A DNA stretch of 64,000 nt from Henriciella marina DSM 19595 (GTDB lineage Bacteria; Pseudomonadota; Alphaproteobacteria; Caulobacterales; Hyphomonadaceae), in contig NZ_AQXT01000002.1 of NCBI RefSeq assembly GCF_000376805.1, positions 3,162,001 to 3,226,000 on the forward strand, read 5' to 3'. The stretch's first letter is position 1, and every line of letters starts with the position of its first letter. Made by a program: the position numbers and the translations under genes. Below are positions 59,084 through 64,000 of this stretch, piece by piece. The notes beneath the pieces are model-generated. The model ran no database searches and was not told where the DNA came from. It saw only the letters and a list, made by a program, of their open reading frames with translations.

Positions 59084-59473
59084 TCAGGCGTGGCCGTGCG
59101 TGCTGCCGTCAGACCAGATCTTCTCGAGATTGTAGAAGCTGCGCACTTCCGGGCGGAAGAGGTGGACAATGATGTCGCCAATATCGAGCAGAACCCAGTC
59201 AGCATTCGGCATCCCCTCAACCTTGATGGGGCGGCCGGTCGCATCCTTCATGGTCTGCGCGAGGTGGTCTGCAATGGAAGCAACGTGACGGGCCGAACGA
59301 CCTGACGCGATGACCATCACGTCGGCGAGGGAAGATTTTCCCTGAAGATCAATCGAGATGATGTCCTCGGCCTTATCGTCTTCGAGACTATTGATAACCG
59401 TGTCCGCGAGGGCGCGAATGTCATCGACATTGGCTTTGGCGGCCTTTAACGGCTGCGGGCTTGAAGAAGGCAG
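59084..59473 (-). CDS. rsfS: Ribosomal silencing factor RsfS; start codon unusual
   Basis: RsfS binds L14 and blocks joining of ribosomal subunits at starvation. The reading frame gives DLQGKSSLADVMVIASGRSARHV (read across two blocks), DWVLLDIGDIIVHLFRPEV and RSFYNLEKIW, a full RsfS domain. The domain begins well before the GTG/ATG at 59320, yet no ATG, GTG or TTG occurs in frame between there and the stop upstream near 59570. The best starts are CTG 59473 (AGGA 7 bases before), ATC 59494 (GAGG 5 bases before) or ATT 59506. A missing A in a run of six A's near 59485 would instead join it to a TTG. It lies between nadD and rlmH. Confidence 0.9.
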   Translation of the reverse strand: MPSSSPQPLKAAKANVDDIRALADTVINSLEDDKAEDIISIDLQGKSSLADVMVIASGRSARHVASIADHLAQTMKDATGRPIKVEGMPNADWVLLDIGDIIVHLFRPEVRSFYNLEKIWSDGSTHGHA

Positions 59474-59529
59474 GGCGTAATCCTTTTTTCCGATTCCAGC
59501 CTCAATATAGCATGCGAGCCCCGGCGGCT

Positions 59530-60159
59530 CTAGCTTTTTTGCCTGTGCGTTCGCAGCTGCGTTGACGATGACGGATCAAAGGGGGCCTTGAGGTAAACCC
59601 AGGCTGGCGGCGCCTCGAATGGCAGCAAGGCGGCATCGCGCTCGGGAAGCCTGTTGGCGGCATAGCGTCTGGCGAATGGGGATCGAAGGGCGCGGGGTCC
59701 TGCATTCGGCCTCGAGACGACGCAAAGGGGCAGGGCCGCAGCGACGGTCTGCCAGTTCTTCCAGTCGTGAAAGTTCTGCAGGCTGTCGGCCCCCATCAGC
59801 CAGACGAAGTTTGCTCGCGGGCAATTGGCCGCAAAGCCGCGCACGACATCTGCCGTGTAACGCAGGCCCGCCCAGTGTTCGAAATCGCTGACAAACATGC
59901 GCGGGTGATGCCCGATAAGCTCGCGCACTGCATGAACCCGGTCATAGAAATCTGCGGGCTCGCTTTTCAGCGGATTTCCGCGCGCGGGCAGCCAGTACAC
60001 CCAGTCGAGATGAAGCCGCTTCATGGCTGTTATCGCAACGTGCCGATGGCCTGAATGGGGCGGATCGAATGAGCCCCCGAAAAGGCCGATGCGCTGGTCG
60101 GTCTGTGACGGGGGCAGTGTGCGCACAGGCGGCAGGAATGGGACTGTGGAATTACTCAC
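59530..60159 (-). CDS. nadD: Nicotinate-nucleotide adenylyltransferase
   Basis: NadD, 209 residues, joins NaMN and ATP in NAD synthesis. The nucleotidyltransferase motif is GGSFDPPHSGH (28-38) with the two catalytic histidines, followed by VYWLPARGNPLK and NFVWLMGADSLQNFHDW. The usual C-terminal ISSTxIR is changed to DPSSSTQLR. It comes after proA by 9 bases and before rsfS, in the conserved order. Confidence 0.95.
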   Translation of the reverse strand: MSNSTVPFLPPVRTLPPSQTDQRIGLFGGSFDPPHSGHRHVAITAMKRLHLDWVYWLPARGNPLKSEPADFYDRVHAVRELIGHHPRMFVSDFEHWAGLRYTADVVRGFAANCPRANFVWLMGADSLQNFHDWKNWQTVAAALPLCVVSRPNAGPRALRSPFARRYAANRLPERDAALLPFEAPPAWVYLKAPFDPSSSTQLRTHRQKS

Positions 60160-60168
60160 GCGGCGCGG

Positions 60169-61455
60169 CTATGGGCGCGTCTGGCCGTTACCGCGAACGA
60201 CATATTTGAATGTCGTCAGCTGTTCGGCGCCGACGGGGCCGCGGGCATGAATGCGGCCTGTAGCGATGCCGATTTCCGCGCCCATTCCGAACTCACCGCC
60301 ATCGGCGAACTGGGTCGACGCGTTGTGTAGAACGATCCCTGCATCGACCTCACGAAGGAAGCGTTCGGCCGTCGATGTGTTCTCGGTGATGATGCACTCG
60401 GTATGCCCGGTGCCATAGCGCGAGATATGGCCTAGCGCCTCGTCCAGCCCTTTCACAATCCGGACCGAGAGGATTGGCGCAAGATATTCCGTGCGCCAGT
60501 CTTCTTCCTTTGCGGGGGTCATGTCGGGCAGGATTTCGCGAGCAGCGGCATCGCCGCGCAGCTCGCAGCCGCCATCGCGAAGCGGCGCTGCAATTGCAGG
60601 AAGAAGCTGACTTGCGACCGTTTCATTGATCAGCAGGGTTTCCAGCGCGCCGCAGATACCTGTGCGCCTCAGCTTGGCATTGTAAACGATATTGATGGCC
60701 TTCTCCGCATCGGCATCGCCATCGACATAAGCGTGGCAGAGGCCTTCGAGGTGACCGATGACAGGGATGCGGGCCTCCTCCTGGACGCGGGCAACCAGAC
60801 CCTTGCCGCCGCGAGGCACGACGACGTCGAGATTGCCGCCGAGACCCGTTAACATATGGCCGACGGCTTCGCGCTCACGCGTCGCGACAAGCTGGATGGC
60901 ATCGGCGGGCAGGCCTGCGCCTTTCAGCCCGGAGCGCAGCGCCGTTGCGATCGCGAGCGCAGAATTGAGGCTTTCGCTGCCAGCGCGCAGGATCGCGGCA
61001 TTGCCTGATCTGAGGCAGAGCGCCGATGCGTCAGCCGTCACATTCGGACGGGATTCGTAGATGATGCCGATCACGCCGAGGGGCGTGCGCACGCGTGAGA
61101 TGTCGAGACCAGATGGCACGGTCCAGTTCGCAATGGTCTCGCCGACCGGGTCTGGAAGGCCGGCAATCTTGCGAACCGCATCTGCCGTGGCGCGCGTGCG
61201 CTCTGGCGTCAGCAGCAGCCTGTCGAGCATTGCATCGCTCAGGCCTTTTTCCTTGCCGGCCGCCATGTCGCGGGCATTGGCCTTCAGAATGTCCTCGGTG
61301 GACGTCTCCAGGGCATCAGCCATGGCCAGAAGGCCCCTACTGCGGTCCTCACCGCCAAGATGCGATAGCCTTGTCGAGGCGGCGCGTGCGCGCTGCCCCA
61401 TTTCCAGCATCGTATCGGCAAGGCTGGTTTCGGAAGATTGCATGATGCGTGTCAT
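60169..61455 (-). CDS. proA: Glutamate-5-semialdehyde dehydrogenase (gamma-glutamyl phosphate reductase)
   Basis: Second enzyme of proline synthesis, 428 residues. Family blocks are VRTPLGVIGIIYESRPNVTADA, LRSGNAAILRAGSES, VPRGGKGLVARVQEEARIPV and the catalytic cysteine in RRTGICGALETLL. The C-terminal part has VDAGIVLHNASTQFADGGEFGMGAEIGI. ATG 61455 or 61443 can start it; the frame opens 12 codons earlier. The usual partner proB is not next to it: trkH precedes it instead. Confidence 0.96.
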   Translation of the reverse strand: MTRIMQSSETSLADTMLEMGQRARAASTRLSHLGGEDRSRGLLAMADALETSTEDILKANARDMAAGKEKGLSDAMLDRLLLTPERTRATADAVRKIAGLPDPVGETIANWTVPSGLDISRVRTPLGVIGIIYESRPNVTADASALCLRSGNAAILRAGSESLNSALAIATALRSGLKGAGLPADAIQLVATREREAVGHMLTGLGGNLDVVVPRGGKGLVARVQEEARIPVIGHLEGLCHAYVDGDADAEKAINIVYNAKLRRTGICGALETLLINETVASQLLPAIAAPLRDGGCELRGDAAAREILPDMTPAKEEDWRTEYLAPILSVRIVKGLDEALGHISRYGTGHTECIITENTSTAERFLREVDAGIVLHNASTQFADGGEFGMGAEIGIATGRIHARGPVGAEQLTTFKYVVRGNGQTRP

Positions 61456-61538
61456 GTCTGGCTGTTTGCCGGAAAGCAGCAGGGCGCGCAAGACGGGCTC
61501 CTGGCAGGCGACTTTGCCGCAGGCCTGCTCGGAGTGCT

Positions 61539-62993
61539 TCAGCCGCGCCAGAAGCGGGCTGTCATCAGGGTAAAGACGGAAACGAATTCAAGGCGGCCAA
61601 GCAGCATCGCGGTCAGGCAAACCCATTTTGCGGTCTCGGGTATGTTCTGGAACGTTCCCGATGGGCCGATCTCCGGGCCGAGCCCCGGGCCGACATTCGA
61701 GACGCTCGTCGCGGCACCCGAAATCGCAGAAAGCGCATCCATGCCGGTCATCGAGAGAAGGATCGCGGCGATGATGAAGGTCGCCATATAGAGAAAGACA
61801 AACACCATGACCGATTGCAGCGTGTCGGAAGAAACGACGCGCCCGGCATAGCGCACACGCACAATGCGGTTCGGGCGAACGATCTGGGCGGCATAGGCGG
61901 CGACAGCCTTGAAGCTGATCTCCAGCCTGAACATCTTGATGCCACACGCCGCAGACCCGGCGCACCCGCCGAGAAAAGTGGCCACCAGAAAGATCACAAC
62001 CACCGGTTTGCCCCAGGTGTCATATGGCGCGGACGCATAGCCCGTTCCCGTCATGATCGAGATGATGTTGAACAGCGCCTGCCTGAAGCCATGGAAGACG
62101 TGGTCGAAAACGGGCGGGTCGACGACCGCCTCATGCCAGATGACGATGACGAGCGAAAAGAGGATCGCGACCCAGAAATAGAGCCTGGGCTGGGGGTCGC
62201 TGATGAAGGGGCGCCATCGCCCGTGCAGGATCGCCAGGGTCAGCAGGCTGAATGGCAGGCCGGCGACGAACATGAAGAAGGTCGCCGCATAGGCGGCCGG
62301 CGTATCGCTGAAATAGGCAAAGGAGGCGTCATGCGTTGAATATCCGCCCGCCGACATCGTGGTCATGGAATGGGCGATGGCATCGAAGGCCGTCATTCCG
62401 CACGCAGCATAGGTGATGGCGCAGACCACGGAGATGATCAGATAGACGATACCCGTCTGCGCCGTGATTTCAGTAATGCGCGGCAGGAATTTGCCGGACA
62501 TATCGGAGCTTTCGATCTGGAAAAGTTGCATGCCGCCAACGCGCAGCATGGGCAGGATCACGATTGCGGTCACGATAATGCCGATGCCGCCAATCCATTG
62601 CAGGATGGCGCGCCAGAGAAGGATACCGCGCGGCGTGGAATCCAGCCCCGTCAACACGGTGGCGCCGGTTGTGGTCAGACCGGACACCGCCTCGAACATG
62701 GAATCGGTGAAGCTCATCCCGTAACTGATGAAGGGTATGGTCGCGATCAGGGGCAGAGCGATCCAGATCACCACGGTCAGCAGGAACGCCTCACGCGCTC
62801 CTGTCGAGGGAGGCGCGCCGCCCGACAGGACGGCGAGACCTGCGCCTATCAGAATGCTGACCGCTGCAGAAACCAGGAATATCGGCCATTGATCGGACCG
62901 GTCTGCGATGTCGAGCAGCGCTGACGGGATCATGGCGGCGCCGAGCAGGGCAACCATGATGCCTATGGCAAATATGACAGCTCGAATCTGCAT
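61539..62993 (-). CDS. trkH: Trk-type potassium transporter membrane subunit
   Basis: A 484-residue K+ uptake protein with four membrane-pore-membrane repeats. The four filter stretches are visible in order: LTTTGATVLTGL, MSAGGYSTH, GTGYASAPYDTW and TSVSNVGPGLGP. The first membrane pair before the first pore also fits TrkH/TrkG. Its regulatory NAD-binding partner TrkA is not in the window. It is followed by proA after about 80 bases and reads away from mraZ. Confidence 0.95.
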   Translation of the reverse strand: MQIRAVIFAIGIMVALLGAAMIPSALLDIADRSDQWPIFLVSAAVSILIGAGLAVLSGGAPPSTGAREAFLLTVVIWIALPLIATIPFISYGMSFTDSMFEAVSGLTTTGATVLTGLDSTPRGILLWRAILQWIGGIGIIVTAIVILPMLRVGGMQLFQIESSDMSGKFLPRITEITAQTGIVYLIISVVCAITYAACGMTAFDAIAHSMTTMSAGGYSTHDASFAYFSDTPAAYAATFFMFVAGLPFSLLTLAILHGRWRPFISDPQPRLYFWVAILFSLVIVIWHEAVVDPPVFDHVFHGFRQALFNIISIMTGTGYASAPYDTWGKPVVVIFLVATFLGGCAGSAACGIKMFRLEISFKAVAAYAAQIVRPNRIVRVRYAGRVVSSDTLQSVMVFVFLYMATFIIAAILLSMTGMDALSAISGAATSVSNVGPGLGPEIGPSGTFQNIPETAKWVCLTAMLLGRLEFVSVFTLMTARFWRG

Positions 62994-63332
62994 CGCCGGG
63001 AGGCTTTAGCATCGATTGTGGGGCCGGGCCGCGATTTTCTTCATGACGGCAAGGCATTGTCCGGCGACCTGCGCAAGCTGTGCACAAATCGAGGTTGGCC
63101 TGTAAAAACTTCTGCGAGTTTTCCGACAAAAGTTAACAGCCGGTAAATGAATATTTTTCAACGATCTATCGCATAAGCCAGTAATTCGGACGGTAGTCTG
63201 TTCCATTTTATTCGGCTTATGTTCTTGTTCTGGACATATGTGGGTGCCGCGAATCACCAGCTCTCCCCATTGGTGCCCTGACGCTCCCATGCTATCCCAA
63301 TTCATGCTTAGATTGTCCCAATTCCTGGGGTG
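62994..63332. other. Intergenic region between trkH and mraZ
   Basis: About 340 bases with no gene. It begins AT-rich and holds TTAA-N7-TAAA (63133-63147), one base short of a CtrA site TTAA-N7-TTAA. The last 70 bases carry a row of TCCCA/CCCCA boxes (63265-63320) and two TGGG boxes on the other strand (63326-63338), candidates for the MraZ operator. Promoters for both directions must lie here. Confidence 0.5.
63265..63320 (-). promoter_or_regulatory. Candidate MraZ operator: four TGGGA/TGGGG boxes at 10-base steps
   Basis: On the minus strand TGGGG/TGGGA boxes fall at 63265-63269, 63285-63289, 63295-63299 and 63316-63320, spaced 20, 10 and 21 bases. E. coli MraZ binds TGGGN repeats separated by 5 bases, that is, with a 10-base period, before its own gene. 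Confidence 0.45.
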
Positions 63333-63356
63333 ATGGGTCCAAGGGAAACGTGGCTG

Positions 63357-63857
63357 GTGTTTGTCTCCTCCTATGAAACGGCGCTCGACGCGAAGGGGCG
63401 GGTCTCTGTGCCCGCCTCCTTCCGCGCAGCGCTTGGAGGGGGCTCGCGCATATTCGTCTGGCCGGCCATGGACGGGTCTGGCTGTCTTGAGGGCGGCGGA
63501 GACGAGTTGATGGCGGTCTACCGCCAGACGCTGGCGCGCATGGCCCCAACAGATCCGCATCGCCGCGCCTTCATGCATGCGATCTTTACGCGCTCCGCCG
63601 ACCTTAAAATGGACGATACCGGCCGCATCACATTGCCAGCGAGCCTGCTTGAGGCGGCTGGCATTACCAAAAAGCTCGTCTTTGCGGGCGCGTTCGACCG
63701 GTTCCACATCTGGGAGCCGTCGCGCTTTCACGCCTTCGATGAAAAGATGTCCCAGACCGCGCTCGACAATCAGAGCGCTCTGGATGAGCCCTTTCAGAAG
63801 GCGCTGGAGGCCGGCAATCTCCCGGACGTTGCGACAAGCCGCGCGGGAGGTGGCTGA
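63357..63857 (+). CDS. mraZ: Transcriptional regulator MraZ
   Basis: MraZ, 166 residues, first gene of the division and cell-wall (dcw) cluster, a ring-forming DNA-binding repressor of its own operon. Two SpoVT/AbrB-like swapped-hairpin domains are visible: [18 protein letters not shown] and [21 protein letters not shown] 63357 begins [15 protein letters not shown], the family start; ATG 63333 adds eight residues and cannot be excluded. The tail beyond about 145 is variable. The stop overlaps rsmH (TGATG). Confidence 0.94.
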   Translation: MFVSSYETALDAKGRVSVPASFRAALGGGSRIFVWPAMDGSGCLEGGGDELMAVYRQTLARMAPTDPHRRAFMHAIFTRSADLKMDDTGRITLPASLLEAAGITKKLVFAGAFDRFHIWEPSRFHAFDEKMSQTALDNQSALDEPFQKALEAGNLPDVATSRAGGG

Positions 63858-64000
63858 TGGGTCACGTTCCGGTTCTTCTTGATGAGGTCGTGGAAGGTCT
63901 TCGCCCGCAGGCAGGCAACATTATCGTCGATGGCACGCTCGGCGGGGGCGGCTATACACGTGCAATCCTCGCGGCGGCGGACTGCCGCGTCATCGGCATC
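63857..64000 (+). CDS. rsmH: 16S rRNA (cytosine(1402)-N4)-methyltransferase, N-terminal part (3' end outside window)
   Basis: The first 48 codons of RsmH (MraW). They show the family start [14 protein letters not shown] and the SAM-binding [14 protein letters not shown]. The start codon overlaps the mraZ stop by one base, with GGGAGG directly upstream, as in the usual mraZ-rsmH-ftsL order. The window ends within the gene. Confidence 0.95.
   Translation, partial: MGHVPVLLDEVVEGLRPQAGNIIVDGTLGGGGYTRAILAAADCRVIGI

Noticed and set aside
61449-62339. Plus-strand open frame of 296 codons
   Set aside because: Antisense to trkH and overlapping the start of proA; composition is Arg/Gly/His-rich as expected for a shadow.

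Overview
The window reads as a chromosomal segment of an alphaproteobacterium. The closest fit by gene content is the Hyphomonadaceae/Caulobacterales side of the class. This rests on a clear gcrA (a cell-cycle regulator found essentially only in alphaproteobacteria), the order ileS-lspA-DUF3035-M16-M16, DUF2093 and TIGR02001 family proteins, an endonuclease-type MutL, and the many exported lipoproteins and peptidases typical of marine or aquatic oligotrophs. The genus is an inference. DNA is GC-rich and coding density is high. No rRNA, tRNA, CRISPR array, prophage or transposase gene was seen.

Layout. 1-8.2 kb: end of ribF, a YbjN-like protein, then the run ileS, lspA, DUF3035 lipoprotein and an M16 protease pair (one subunit with the HxxEH zinc motif, one without), closed by a terminator. 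8.3-14 kb: mutL with a HAD phosphatase, a small acidic protein, an FMN-dependent lactate dehydrogenase-like enzyme, a methyltransferase and a less GC-rich SGNH hydrolase. 14-24.3 kb: a YaiI/amidohydrolase pair, a PQQ-type sugar dehydrogenase, a three-gene cassette of two paralogous membrane proteins plus a tiny XRE regulator, a frameshifted L,D-transpeptidase, an ArsR-SRPBCC operon with a striking nested palindrome, ttcA and a lipoprotein hydrolase. 24.3-31 kb: acyl-CoA synthetase, rnhB, quinone oxidoreductase, a cupin protein whose ribosome-binding site lies inside a long hairpin, dodecin, M23 peptidase, DUF2093 and a proline-rich exported protein.

31-43 kb: recA (with a possible LexA box), alaS, a GST, trhO, an entericidin-like lipoprotein, purQ, DUF418, an acetyltransferase-like protein, a DUF3089 lipoprotein, a D-amino-acid-oxidase-like flavoprotein whose domain order is circularly permuted, and DUF2945. 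43-57.6 kb: a lipoprotein, purL, DUF1993, an M2 (ACE-like) dipeptidase, an M28 aminopeptidase, bolA, a PAN-domain protein, an Uup-type ABC-F ATPase, an ABC-2 permease, gcrA, a CPA2/Kef-type antiporter and a TIGR02001 outer-membrane protein. 57.7-64 kb: an SDR, then rlmH, rsfS, nadD, proA and trkH on the minus strand, and finally mraZ and the start of rsmH, the beginning of the division/cell-wall (dcw) cluster.

Shared themes are envelope proteolysis (M2, M16 pair, M23, M28, LspA), translation and RNA maintenance (ileS, alaS, ttcA, trhO, rlmH, rsfS, rsmH, uup), DNA repair (mutL, recA, rnhB), purine synthesis (purQ, purL) and cell-cycle/division control (gcrA, mraZ). The most interesting signals are the permuted DAAO-family protein, the 34-bp nested palindrome before the ArsR operon, the SD-enclosing hairpin before the cupin gene, the apparent lack of a standard start codon in rsfS, the L,D-transpeptidase frameshift, and DnaA-box-like sites in front of gcrA. 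All calls come from reading the sequence; no database search was run.
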